64,000 bases of DNA, from contig WACJ01000522.1 in the NCBI GenBank assembly GCA_008973525.1, forward strand, positions 1,798,001-1,862,000, read 5' to 3'. A program made the position numbers and the translations under genes. The notes beneath the pieces are model-generated. The model ran no database searches. It was not told the origin of the DNA and worked only from the letters and a program-made list of their open reading frames with translations. The stretch's first letter is position 1. Each line of letters starts with the position of its first letter. The stretch comes from Stenopsyche tienmushanensis (lineage: Eukaryota; Arthropoda; Insecta; Trichoptera; Stenopsychidae). Positions 24,625 to 35,514 of this stretch are shown here, in pieces.

Positions 24625-25050
24625 CGTTTTCGAGAGGTTCAATTTTCAATCTGGCTGAATTTTCTGGATGGCGTTCTTTGTGTTGGCTTTGAGAGCATCA
24701 AATGTTTGTGGTTTATAAGCATAGATCTGTGATTTAGATAGTGTTCTTGCAGAATGTCTACCGTATCATGCACTGTGTAACACATGACACCATCCTGTTG
24801 GAAGCATATGTCGTCGGTATCCATATCAACCAGCTTAGGCCACAAGAAATTGCTTATCATCGATTTGTAGCGCTCGACGTTGACAGTTATGGCAATGCCA
24901 GTTTCGTTTTGTAACAAGTATGATGATTCCACCAGACCAAAATTTGTACCAAACAGTAGATTCATTGGGTGCTAGCGTATTTCATGTGGATTGGTATCCT
25001 CCTAAATCCAGTGGTTTTTGCTTATTTACACGTTCATTTATCAGCTTGTG
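24625..25050 (-). pseudogene. Tc1/mariner-superfamily transposase fragment
   Basis: On the minus strand: RVNKQKPLDLGGYQ (about 25025), TVWYKFWSGG-like frame, ITVNVERYKSMISNFLWPKL, then ICFQQDGVMCYTVHDTVDIL, where QQDG carries the second catalytic acidic residue. After a frame change comes YKPQTFDALKANTKNAIQ and IQPD (about 24650). The stretch between the QQDG block and YKPQTF, which should carry the third acidic residue, is deleted. Stops and shifts confirm it is dead. The spelling is that of the mariner-like group common in ants and aphids, unlike the DD34D copies elsewhere in this window. Terminal repeats were not identified. Confidence 0.8.
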
Positions 25051-25136
25051 CCCATCCACTGTTGAACTTAGGTCTCCAGCATGAATTTCCATCCTTCAAG
25101 AATTGAAACTACAAAATTGAAAGGGCCAGGCTCAAC

Positions 25137-25817
25137 ATGGCCAAAGTGCAGAGAAGGAGCGCAATCAAGATGGCTGCTGCATATCGCACAGCATCGGAAG
25201 ACGCCGTCCTGTCACTGACTGCCATACCACCAATCAACCTGCTCGCTTACGAGATACAAGCAATACAGAAAGGTGAAGACAAGAATAACGCCAAGCAAAG
25301 CACCATGGTGGCGTGGCAGTCCCGATGGGACAACTCCGCTAAAGGTCGGTGGACGTACGGGCTAAAACCGAATCTGAGAACCTGGGTAACCAGAAAGCAA
25401 GGTCAACTGTGCTACCACTTGACCCAGGTCCTTACCGGGCATGGCTGTTTTGGTAGCTACCTATAAAAGATAGGCAAAGAGACCGTTCCGGAGTGCCACC
25501 ACTGCGGAGCGGAGTACGACGCGACATTTGTCTGCCCAGCTTGGAGCACCGAAAGGGACATCCTACGGGAGGAGCTGGGAGTCAACTCGCTCTTCCCAAG
25601 CAACATGGTACCTCCGATGTTAACGAATGCTAGGGCATGGAATGCGTGGTGTGCATACACGACGTGCGCTATGCAGCAGAAGGAGAATGCTGAACGTACA
25701 AGACGACAAACATTAGCAGCATCTCCTAACAGACACACAGGCGACATCCAGGAGAACAAAGGACATGCAAGAGGACCCAGAAGGGAAACATCACTAGCAC
25801 CCTCGCGCAATACTTAA
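25137..25817 (+). pseudogene. R1-clade ORF2 C-terminus with one stop
   Basis: A single frame of 226 codons interrupted only by TAA at 25464-25466. Before the stop: SEDAVLSLTAIPPINLLAYE, the basic spacer WQSRWDNSAKGRWTYGLKPN, and CYHLTQVLTGHGCFGSYL. After it, still in frame: KIGKETVPECHHCGAEYDAT and CPAW, the CCHC-type zinc knuckle that ends R1-clade proteins, then a basic tail to the natural stop at 25815-25817. In an active element this protein would nick the target and copy RNA into DNA, but the endonuclease and polymerase domains are missing here. Apart from the nonsense codon it is the least decayed coding remnant in the window. Confidence 0.88.
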
Positions 25818-25879
25818 CTAGTAGCCGGGTAGCAGCAGTGAATAAAGAGGGGTTTTAGTGAGTAGCGACTCTGTAGCCT

Positions 25880-25912
25880 CACACTACTATGGGGTACGGA
25901 CCCGGCAGTGTG
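25880..25912 (+). other. Stem-loop at the LINE 3' end
   Basis: CACACT (25880-25885) pairs with AGTGTG (25907-25912), and inner GGG pairs with CCC around GTACGGA-type loop sequence. The position matches the stem-loop at 21672-21702 in the related LINE, though the paired bases differ. Confidence 0.55.
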
Positions 25913-25939
25913 TTTAAACCATGCACTGTAAAATTTTCG

Positions 25940-26275
25940 TTTTAAAAATGTACTTAACTTTTCCAAATGCTATCTATCCCAGTTGTATACCTTTGAGGAT
26001 TTATTTGGAGAAGTTCTAGCGTCCTAGCTGTATTATTTGCCCCAGGTACGTGTATTCATTTACAAATTCAATTTGCGTTCCCCAATGGATACAGATATCG
26101 TCCCAAGGGTCATAGAATTGTGACTATTTATAATGGCTTTGGTTTTATCCATGATGCTTCATTTAGGTCGTAGAGCATGTCTTGGAGCTTTTCAAGTGAT
26201 TCAGCTACTAATACTATATCGTCTGCAAAACGGAGGTGGGAGATATACTCTCCGTTTATATTTATTCCACACATT
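25940..26275 (-). pseudogene. RTE-like LINE reverse transcriptase fragment
   Basis: On the minus strand: INGEYISHLRFADDIVLVAE (FADD catalytic box, about 26230), SLEKLQDMLYDLNEAS, MDKTKAIINS, then FVNEYTYLGQIIQLGR and FGKLST spread over shifted frames. This wording is typical of RTE-clade polymerases. The clade assignment is from memory of such proteins and is less certain than the RT identity. The fragment lies between the R1-clade LINE and the solo LTR, which truncates its upstream part. Confidence 0.78.
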
Positions 26276-26326
26276 TTCCAAGATATTTCACACACCTATT
26301 CATCCAAAAATGAGTCTAGTTGCTAT

Positions 26327-26781
26327 TGTAGCGTGGGCGATTTATCATCCCCGCATAGTAGCGATATCTTCAATTTCTCTTCAGGTGCAATGTGCTATTT
26401 TAACAGCGCCATCTCTTGTGGCCCTGCGGAGACATTGCACCTGTTTACCGACCGATCGCTTCTTGCGCGTGCATCGTTATCGGTTGGGTAGTGACGCGCA
26501 GGAAGCGGGAGTCGGGAGAGTCGTCTGTTGGCCTTGGCTGCGGGAGGTTGTCCCTCCTGCAGCCAGACCTCTCTCTCTCTATCCGTAGTGCGGAATAAAT
26601 AGTTATCTTGCGAAGAGAGTCTTTCCATTCGACGCCCTTCGTATTCCCATCCATTCGTCCGCATAACAGCCCGATAGAAGAACGGACCCGTGCGGTAATG
26701 CGGCCATCCCGACGAGCGCGTGGAGGCGGGGAGTCGCCCGGGGACTCTGCCCCCGAGAGCGCCCCCGCCCCAAACGTTACA
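26327..26781 (+). mobile_element. Solo LTR
   Basis: Begins TGTAGCGTGGGCGATTTATC and ends CCAAACGTTACA, so it has TG...CA ends. CTAT stands directly outside both ends (26323-26326 and 26782-26785), a 4-bp target duplication. CGGAATAAATAG near 26590 supplies a polyadenylation signal, placing transcription on the plus strand. No internal retrotransposon region or second LTR follows, so recombination between paired LTRs is the likely origin. Four-base duplications are common for Gypsy elements, but the superfamily is inference. Divergent copies lie at 37612 and 38514. The GC-rich 3' third stands out from the flanks. Confidence 0.85.
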
Positions 26782-26785
26782 CTAT

Positions 26786-28352
26786 AGATATTTTTTTGAA
26801 GTCAGTTGAATTTTATACCAATGCCAAGTTCTTGTGAACGATGAGAAATTGACTACCTCTGGGTTTCCCGTACACTCTCACGCACAGCAGCGATATTTTA
26901 AGTAGACCTTGCATTTCGATGACGTACGGGTATTGCCTGATTATTTAACGAAACGTCGAATAGTTGACTCAGCAAGACTGATGATTTTCACACATTCCAT
27001 ATTAATTTGCCATACACTACTGAATAATTTACAATAAATTTAATAGGCGTTTCTTTAACGATATGTCTGCTATAACCTAACAAATTTTAAGTGTCCCTAT
27101 GAAAAGACCCTGTATTTCTGGAAAAATAATCAAAAATGGAATTTACACACGTGATCGTTTTTATATCGTGCTTGGATCATTTGAAAACGTCGTGGTGTTC
27201 TTCATGACATTAAAATCGTATTAAGCACGGTTTTTACACAATTTAATGAAAAATGCATCGATAAAGTGTCAAATTGTTTTATAATCTTTATATTGCGTAA
27301 GTAACGATAACGATTTTTAACGATACAATGAGCAAGAAGCCAACATTCAAATGAACGAAGGTGTTCTTTTCATCATTTGTGTGATGTTATTGAGCATTTT
27401 TGTTAAAATAATCGAACACAATTAGCATTTTCGTGAGAAACGTTTGAATCTCTTTAGAGCGGTGCAGATTCAAAGACGTTGTCACTTCTTCATTGGACCG
27501 CTTGAATAAGTAATTCTGCAGACGTATGGAACGAAACAGTCCATATAAATCGCTATACTAAATCGGAACATAATGCGGGACAAATGTCGTCTCAAAAGAA
27601 GTACTTTCACGTTGATAGAAAGCCAAATGTAAGTTCGTACCAAAAGCGGGGTCATCCCACAAAGTGTTTGGCTTGATTCAGTTAATCTAAAAACGATCCG
27701 GAAAATAGATTATCTGAATCAAATCACACATGCCCGAGGATCCAGAATTAATCCGCTTGAACCCGGATGCATTAAAATGCATTGCGATGATAGACCAACG
27801 CCAACTGCATTTGAATATTGGATTTCCCGATGACAAAGCGCAAAATTGTGGAAAGCCTTTTGAATGGACCGCCTGTCAAAAGCGCACACTGAATATAATA
27901 TTGATCCGCGCCAACTTCGTCAGTGCAACGTTATCGAGTTACTGTAATTGTTTTTGATGCCGAAATAGAATCACGAAACGATTCTACTTTTAATTATAAG
28001 CTTGCGGCAAAATTTAAAGTTAAAGGGTGCCTTTCAAACAATATAATCGCTTTTAGGGAACGACCAAGCGTAGAAAAGTGGCGCTATCGAAGAACGAAGA
28101 CATACTTTATAATGATGTGCCCTCTCACAAAAGACCGGACTTTTAATTACATTTTCTGTAAAGAGTATTCGAGGCAGATCTTATATGTTATATTGTATTC
28201 ATTAAATGCACGCAAGCTTTGTAAAATTTCGTTATGATAACGAGGTAGAGCCTTTTTTGAAGCTGGGAAGGCTTTGTCTATTTTTTCATACTCCAAAAAA
28301 AGCATTGAAATGAATGAGATTGTTTCAAAATAACATCTTTTCATTTGATAAA
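26786..28352. other. Unassigned AT-rich DNA
   Basis: Contains a plus-strand frame of 104 codons at 27923-28237 and one of 75 codons at 27730-27957, partly overlapping in different frames. Neither has a recognisable domain or supporting context. No shared repeat was noticed. Confidence 0.4.
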
Positions 28353-28613
28353 TCTATATAAAAATGATTGTCTGTGGTCTATGTTTGTCCCGTATACGTT
28401 CCTACACCATTCATTTGATTGCAATGAAACTTTGGGAAATTGTTGTACACATCTTCGTGAATGTTATAAAAGTATAAGCATTGTTTGTGTACGCAATTTG
28501 TTTTGCGAGACGTTTAGCGGATGCAGCATCAGCCCGCGCTACACGTGACCTGAAGCAATAAATCATGTAACTGTACTACTGCATTTATTTTAAAATAATT
28601 ATTAAGTTTGTGT
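28353..28613 (+). mobile_element. Helitron, 3'-truncated copy
   Basis: Starts TCTATATAAAAATGATTGTC after an A, the Helitron 5' terminus. It shares TTCATTTGATTGCAATGAAA, GTGTACGCAATTTGTTTTGC and the downstream CGCGCTACACGTGA with the copy at 7698-8059. It lacks the first-copy segment rich in GGGAGAGAGGGAGG. Homology stops near TTATTAAGTTTGTGTG, before the hairpin and CTAG end, so the 3' terminus is lost or mutated. Confidence 0.62.
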
Positions 28614-30242
28614 GTAAATTATAATACTACCCAACAAAGTGCTACCAACTATATTCCAATATAGCTGTGATATAATAATAAAATTACTTTACATTTGAAT
28701 TACAAATCTCAATCGGCTTTTATTCGTATTTCCATTTAACCCTCACAACAACAAAATATGTATACATGACATAGTGGACAATTACTTTTATTAAAAGAAA
28801 ATTCCATCAACAATTTAGAACAGTGAACGAGACCATGTAAATTTTGATTGTTTCTGTTTTCGCTATAACAAATACATCTCCAGGCAATATATTTTTAATT
28901 TTAAACAAGCTCGTTACATTTTCTTTTGAACGATAAATTGCAATTTTAAGATGAGAGAGAGCAAAGTGATGTAATACACGTTGCCTGGAGAAGATTGACG
29001 AACCACAACTAACCGTAACAAAACGTAGTTTTACGGCAGCCCTTGACATATTAAATTATTTTTTTATGAAATTCATCAAGAAGCGATATTAAACGAGGCA
29101 TATTGTTTCGAAATTGAAGCCCTCGTGCTAATGGCACATTCGTGATGTGACAAACCTCAAATTGATGACCCTTTAAGGGCTTGCGGCCCGATTACATACA
29201 ATAATTGCTTATCGGCCAAATTATAAATTAGCTTCTAATGACGCTATTGCCCCACAATGTGATAATTGATATTCGCTATTATTTACATTGGTTACAATTT
29301 TTCACATTAATTGATCAAACCGAGCTCATATGATAAACGATTTTGTGTTGAAAGCAATGAGGGATTAATTTATCACGAAATGTAAAACCGAAACTTTTAA
29401 ATATTTTTTAAAACAACATGTAAACTTCCAAGTATTGGCGATGCATTTTTTTTAAAAATGGCAAAATTTGTTGAGCTAAAATACTTTGACCCAAATTTGC
29501 TAAGGATTGATTTTTATAAAAATATATTTTTTGGCGAAGTTATTTTGCGATATGTCAAATTTGCAGTTTTATTTTGTTTGTCAGATCATCCACACCTCTG
29601 GCTATGATGAAATTTGGTTAAGAGAAAATTTTCCCGACGAATTCTCATATTTATGTACGGGAGCAAACGTCGCAATCTTCCTAAGAAAATTAGCGCTATT
29701 GACGTAGACAATGTGCGCCTTTAGATATGGAAATGAATTCGTCTCAATTTTGGCGAATGCTTCAAAAACAAAAGCTACGAACGATGAAATAAACATTTCA
29801 CTCTTATTTTCATACGATCTGCTTTGTATTTTTATCCCAAGGGTAAGAAATGGGAAAATACAAGAAGATGTACTCAGAAAAGACTAACAGAACGACGACG
29901 TTGGGTTCTGAACGAAGACTCGAAAGAATATATTAACACATATATGTGTCGGAGGGTCGGTTTAATCTACTGCTCTTCGATTTTGTTCTGCAAGAACTAG
30001 ATTTTTTTTTTCAAACAAACCTGCCGCTGATGTTTTAAGTTTAAAATTGCAACAGTTAGACTTACCATTGGTACGAGATCGTAACTGCTTGCGATAATAA
30101 TATGATTAGTATGTCACAGTCGAGGTTTTCATTATGAATAACGGCTTCTGACCGTTAATTTTGAATGAAAATGATGTTTTAATTATAAAATTTATGATGG
30201 AAGATAAATATTCAGGCATTGAAGATTAAAAATCTCTCATAT
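28614..30242. other. Unassigned AT-rich DNA
   Basis: Short opposing frames (28807-29049, 29507-29796) without a known motif. No repeat shared with the rest of the window was found. Confidence 0.4.
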
Positions 30243-30373
30243 CGAGGCTTAGAACCGAAACGAAACCGAAAATCAATGAAACCGTTATTTTTGCTGAATT
30301 AAAAACTGTAACCGAACCGATATAAATGTTAGGAACGTAACTGAAATGAAAAAAATAACGGTTCGAAGCCCTG
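30243..30373. mobile_element. 131-bp hAT-type MITE, family D
   Basis: The left end CGAGGCTTAGAACCG and the right end, read on the minus strand, CAGGGCTTCGAACCG match at 12 of 15 positions. Flanks TCTCATAT (30235-30242) and TTTTATAT (30374-30381) fit an 8-bp target duplication with two changes. The interior consists of repeated ACCGAAACCGAAA-type sequence. The CAGGGCTTCGAACCG end and 8-bp duplication are typical of hAT elements. A weaker relative lies at 38035-38135. Confidence 0.65.
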
Positions 30374-30619
30374 TTTTATATCGAATGTTATAAGTATCAA
30401 TTCATTATAGATATCAAAATATTGATAATAGATCAGTTTTAACTGAAAGTTGGTTTATAAACCAAAGAAAGGATTCGAAAAGTCAAAAGATAGTATGGAT
30501 TACATTGTATTCAATTCGTGTTTTAAATTAGTTATATTTGGACCAAATAATAAATGTACTTATAAATCCCAATGATTGTCTGTATTATTTGTAATGTAAT
30601 ACCAATATGAAAAATGCAC
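30374..30619. other. Unassigned AT-rich DNA
   Basis: No recognisable feature apart from the target duplication of the preceding MITE. Confidence 0.4.
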
Positions 30620-32260
30620 AATCCATCTGTTTTGGTTTGCTCATCAAACACTGCTAGGGTAGCCCAGCTAACACGAGTTGGGTGCGCAGGTCACCCTGTG
30701 CTGCGTACCCATAAAGGGATGTGTGGAACAGCCGATTACAGTAGTTGGTGGAGACTATGTCAAAGGATCACATCTATCCTCAATAGGCTAGAGACTAAGA
30801 ATGACCGAACCGACACGAGTACCGTGGGGAAGAGGTAGTCCCTGCAGTCCGTCATCTGCTGCAGCCTCCTTCAAACTGAGGTTGGACTCATGGTGGCAGT
30901 GAACTTGTGGTAGTATTCCATTAAAGTTTAGCTTGACCTTTGTCCTTCCTCCTCCATCACACCTTTGCGTGCACATGGTCTGAAGCTGGTCTTTCTCGCG
31001 GAAACCTCGCCTCTTTTGAAGGGCGTGAAGCAAAAGAGGTGGGTACCTGAACGTTCCACGTTACAGATCTGACACCACTTTTTTTTCTCTTGAGAGAGGG
31101 AAATCTTCAACAAGACATCATTATTAAAAGCTCACTTACCCACTTAAACCATGACCATGTTGGATATGGTTGGGGTCTCCAATTTTTCGCTAATCCTCGC
31201 CTATCATCCGCACACACATCAAATTTAAAAATGGTATGCTCTACGCCATCGTGATCCTCGCCACAGTGGTGACACTTTGTCGAGTCTTCCTTGCCAATTT
31301 TAAATAAGTAAGTACCGAAGCAACCATGTCCCACATTAAGGAGAGGGGGGAGACCCACCACGTACCATCGTGCCCGCACCGTTGATTGGTTATACCAATT
31401 AACGCGAACACACACTTGCAAACAAACGAACGCACACAGCGTTAAAGTCACTAAATGAAGGGGTGATGCAGGGAAACATTATCCTACTCCACCGTGGCTG
31501 CTGCATTCCATGCAGGGAAAAGGAGATCGGAAGATTTGCTGCCAGCACTGGTTGGGTCAATATTTTTTGTTTATTGTCTATATAAGCTAATTGTTCCAGG
31601 TGCCAACGAACTTTCCAATACATTCTACATTTAAGAAAATTGGAAGGAGCTAACTCCGGAATTATTCAAAACTGGGAGAAAGAGCCGAATGCACGGAGAC
31701 CAGCCACTAGATCTACATATCCAACAGGCCCTGAAGCGGAACCTCTGACACGACGTAGGAGAACTTCCTGATCGGCGTCCATGGCCACAGAATCCCATCA
31801 GCATCTGGGTCAGGTGATAGGTGAGATCTCCGTGTTTACGCAAGGTCCATTTTTGTATCGCTGGAATCAATTAGTATGTCCACTTTCCCTTGATTATGGT
31901 GCTCCAGTGATCTTGTCATTGTTGGATTGACTCTTCTCAGACTTCCTCTTTTCTTGTGTTTTTCTTACATCTACGTTTCCTTTCCATGGCGAAGATGTTC
32001 ATGGGAAGTGTGCCTGCTAGAACTTGTACTGCGTCCAGTGAAATCGATCTATCTTAGCTTATTCTTTGCGTTCTTAGCAGTTTGTATCTGTTTCCGCCTT
32101 TCTATGCCATTTTTGCCTAGACCTTGCTGCTGCTAGTTGCTGCCTTTAGCGTTAACACATCGATGTTTTTTCTGAATATGGTACCTAACACTTCTGGAGT
32201 AGCTAACACGATGCTCCTGGATAGCTATTGTCAGTGGTTCGTTAACGGGTTTCCTTCTTA
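30620..32260 (-). mobile_element. R1-clade LINE remnant, interrupted
   Basis: Minus-strand order: VQVLAGTLPMNIFAMERK (about 32030), IPAIQKWTLRKHGDLTYHLT and QMLMG (about 31810-31870), then after about 430 unrelated bases GHGCFGTYLFKIGKEDSTKC with HHCGEDHDGVEHTIF, the zinc knuckle (about 31230-31340), and finally a long 3' region to about 30620. The knuckle normally follows QMLTG directly, so 31345-31790 is an insertion or rearrangement inside the gene. Stops and shifts break the frame in several places. A possible 3' stem (GCTAGGG against CCCAGC near 30655-30672) lies close to the 3' end. Confidence 0.78.
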
Positions 32261-32590
32261 GGGTCTAGTGTTTTGAATTCTGGGATGTAGTGACACATCC
32301 ATATCTTATCCTCCGTTACAGTAGAATCCAGAAAGGCCCTTCTGTGTGAAACGATCCAAAAATTCAGTTTGTGGTGGTCATGCGATTTTGACAGAACTCC
32401 ATTGTGAACATTCTGAGCACCCATCTCGCACACAACTTCTTGTGACCAAGTTTTTCCCACACAATATCACCAAGGAGACTTCGAAAAATGTCAGTAAATT
32501 CTTTGCCAAGGTCGTCAAGGGTCACACGGCGGCGGTTCTTCAATTTTTAGAACAAATTATCCCATTCCTTGCCTTGTTATGAGTATTAGT
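32240..32590 (-). pseudogene. mariner-superfamily transposase fragment
   Basis: Minus-strand frames read KLCARWVLRMFT (about 32420), MTTTNFGSFHTEG, then DSTVTEDKIWMCHYIPEFKT (about 32300), corresponding to the end of the DNA-binding part and the first catalytic region (normally GDETW) of a mariner-type transposase. The acidic DE pair is altered to EDK. Later catalytic segments are missing. Whether the frames further upstream (32600-32900) belong to the same element is unclear. Confidence 0.6.
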
Positions 32591-34039
32591 AAGTACTTCT
32601 CTTAACAACCTAACCGACTTTGTGACATGTTGTTGACTCATCACATCCCTGAGATATTTGCATGAGATATATTTCTATGAGATTCTGATGGATATTCGTG
32701 GCGGTATTGTTCTGCAAAGTAGCCAAAACCAAACAAACAAGTAACTTTACTTTCAAGATGACCCTCGTAGCAAGTCCGATACGCAAAAGCATATAGTCTG
32801 GCAATGCTAACTGCTTGCAAAAGAGTTTCAGCAGAGGAGGTGCCTTTACTCCTAAATGACTGTGGGAACAATGCTCCTCGCCAAAAAATCCATTATGCAT
32901 TAAATATAGCGTTGTGAAATCGAAAACCCACTGTCATCAGACGATTTTACCGAAATCGAGTCAAATTGCCCTGGAAATAAAAAAAAACAATGGGATGTTG
33001 TAATAGCGAATGTCTGATTGATGACGCAAATCAAATCTTGCTTGGGTGTTGTCATCTTGATTTTATCACATTAAATACACTAATATTCAACAAATACACT
33101 CATGCCCTATTGTTCTTCGTGATAAAACTGAAAATAATTGCATTATTAAAATTTTAAAACTTACAATTTTACAACGGGGTTAAACAAAGCCTTTGATTAA
33201 TTCCAGTTCTCATACGAGATTAATTCGTAGCCAGATGTCGTTTAACTGATTCAGTGAAAAGTTTTATTCCACACACACATATAATATCGTCCTAACTGAG
33301 CATAAGTTATATTTTAAAAGCAATGTTTTATCATTTCCATTTTCCATAGAATATTCGATGATAAGTGGGCGTAATTCAATATTAAATGGATATATGCGTC
33401 AATTCTGGACTTGGATTAGTTCATTAATTATAATAAACCAAACGCCGTTTGCTGATCGATCGTGTAGAATACAATTTGGAATCTGGCTATTTGAACAGCC
33501 TCGTTAGGTCTCATCCGGAACCTGGGATTAATTTAAATGGAAGTCAATCCAGACGGGGTCTTAAAGATATTCAAATTACGCGTTCAAAGTCAAAGAGCTT
33601 AAATTCTGTCACGTAAATACACGTATGATAATTGGGCGCTTTTTAGATCTTCCCCCCTTTTGTCATCTGCCATCGGTAAAATTTCACGTCTTCTCAAAAC
33701 GAGGAAGCAAATTCTCTAGCGAGATTACAACGTCTGCGGCACAGTAATTAAAATATAATTTGAAATTATTTTTAATTGCTTTCGTAAAATTATAAAATAT
33801 TTCACTTAAGATTGATAAATGTGTATTTAACGGGACGAAATATCTTGTTAAAATTTCTTCGATGCCTGTCGTTAGTCACGTATTCTTATTTTCTACATTT
33901 CCTATCGAAACTAGCTAATGTATAAATTTATCTCAATAATTGGTAGATTTGGGAAAATATATTTTTATTCTAAAAATATATATATTATATATATATAGAC
34001 ATCCCTATGCTTTGTTTCATTTCATCTCATATCTGACTT
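32591..34039. other. Unassigned AT-rich DNA
   Basis: Two overlapping minus-strand frames at 32610-32900 have no recognised domain. The rest is AT-rich with an AT dinucleotide run at about 33980-33998. Confidence 0.4.
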
Positions 34040-34141
34040 GAAATTAAAAAGTTGAACTTGAGTTGGAAAAGTTTAACTTGAGTTGTAAAAGTTTAACTTG
34101 AATTGAAAAAGGTTTAACTTGAAATGAAAAAGGTTTAACTT
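34040..34141 (+). repeat. 20-21-bp tandem array, five units
   Basis: Units such as GAGTTGGAAAAGTTTAACTT (34060-34079) and GAATTGAAAAAGGTTTAACTT-type variants follow each other five times, each with a few substitutions. Two further related units lie at 34371-34413, about 230 bases away, so the array once extended further or duplicated locally. Confidence 0.8.
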
Positions 34142-34590
34142 GGCGTTAAAATGCTGTATTTATGCAATAATTAGACCAACAGATTTGTCAGGTTGGCTTC
34201 TTTTTCTTCTTCTTTTTTACACTTACATGAATATTTGCAAAGTTTAATCAAATCTTTACATATACACAGTTATTGATTTTTTTACATTAATGTAAAAATC
34301 GTTTTATGTGCTTAAAAAATACACCATTTAATTTGGAGCATAAAACACTTGACATCTGACAATTTAATTTGAAATGAAAAAGTTTAACTTGAAATAAAAA
34401 ATAGGTTTAAATTGGATTAACAATACTGTATATCATTCTGTTTCCGTGAGAACACTCAATAAATAAACAAAAAATGCTAATGCTGGGATATGTAGCGAAA
34501 ACTAGTATTCCGCAAATGAGCTAGCATAACTGGCAAAAGATGTTAATCAAAAATACATTTAAACATTAAATTATCTCAGTGATCAAGATA
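34142..34590. other. Unassigned AT-rich DNA with two outlying tandem units
   Basis: Holds the second small cluster, GAAATGAAAAAGTTTAACTT at 34371-34390 and a longer variant to 34413. Nothing else is recognised. Confidence 0.5.
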
Positions 34591-34613
34591 CGAGGGTAGT
34601 CCCAGAAGTACCC

Positions 34614-35314
34614 ACTCAATCCTTCTGTGCGGAGCCCCAATATGGCATGAGTCACTTAGACGTGACAGCTATAGAAAGAAGCTGGCCAGGGTCCAACAGC
34701 AGGGAGCGCTCCGAGTCACCACAGCATACAGAACAGTATCCGTAGATGCAGTGTTCGTGATCGCTGGAATCCCCCCGCTGGACCTCCAGGCAAAAATAGG
34801 GCCTTGGACTATGAAGATTCCAAAAATCTCAGCGAACACGACCAGAAACCAAGGGAAGCCTGGCAACACAGATGGGATCAGTCCAGCAAGAGAATATGGA
34901 TCCACCGACTTATCCCAGTCGTGAGTCGGTGGAAGACCCGAAAACATGGAGAAACGATCTACCGATTGACGTAAGTGCTTACAGGACATAGTTGTTTCGG
35001 TTTGTGGTTGAAGGACACGCAAGAGGAACACGCTGAAACAAGCACTCGAGGTAGTCGAGCTCAACGTCGAGAACATGGTTCACAGCATGATGGTGAGCAA
35101 GAAGAACTGGGACGCCAAAGAATGCAGCAAGAGAGAAAGACGTAGAGCAGCTCTCCAATTCTAGGAAAGGATCAAACACAGGACCAGACTACCTGTCTCT
35201 CCGAAGCAATGTGATAAAAAATGTCGAGGGGCAAAGAAGGACCAGGAAGGGGTTTAGTCAATAGGAATCAGACACTACTTGTGCAAGATTCACCTCCCAC
35301 AGGAAAAATATTTG
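34614..35314 (+). mobile_element. R1-clade LINE inserted into the mariner
   Basis: CAGAAGTACCC occurs immediately before (34603-34613) and after (35315-35325) the insert, an 11-bp target duplication. Sequence from ACTCAATCCTTCTGTGCGG onward parallels the LINE at 21060-21707, including ATCCACCGACTTATCCCAGT and GGGTTTAGTCAATAGGAATC at the 3' end. The piece is 5'-truncated to 701 bp with no intact frame. It lacks the downstream pairing of the 21672 stem-loop. Confidence 0.85.
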
Positions 35315-35514
35315 CAGAAGTACCCGTTATTGATTAAAAAAGATATAACATGGTAGAAGGTACTTACCTTATAAAACTTAAAATTCAAATTTAAAGACGC
35401 TAAGATGTTTAGTATTTGTTTGGTAGATATCAAAAGTAAATGTTCTTAGTAAATTTTTAAGCCTGGAAAACATTGGGCATGTTTAACAATATTTTTATAA
35501 TTATTTGTAAAATA

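Larger units (their letters stand above)
25105..25917 (+). mobile_element. R1-clade LINE, 3' part
   Basis: The C-terminal third of ORF2 followed by a 3' untranslated region with GGGGTTTTAGTGAGTAGCGA and a terminal stem-loop at 25880-25912. The left boundary near 25105 is a 5' truncation next to the transposase fragment, as expected from incomplete reverse transcription. Its base composition is clearly richer in GC than the flanks, consistent with a comparatively recent arrival. Confidence 0.85.

Noticed and set aside
25457..25810. A 117-codon minus-strand open frame
   Set aside because: It is the antisense shadow of the R1-clade ORF2 C-terminus, whose plus-strand translation carries the CCHC knuckle.
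26133..26664. Several open frames of 60-151 codons across the solo LTR
   Set aside because: They overlap in many registers inside LTR sequence and show no gag, pol or other domain.
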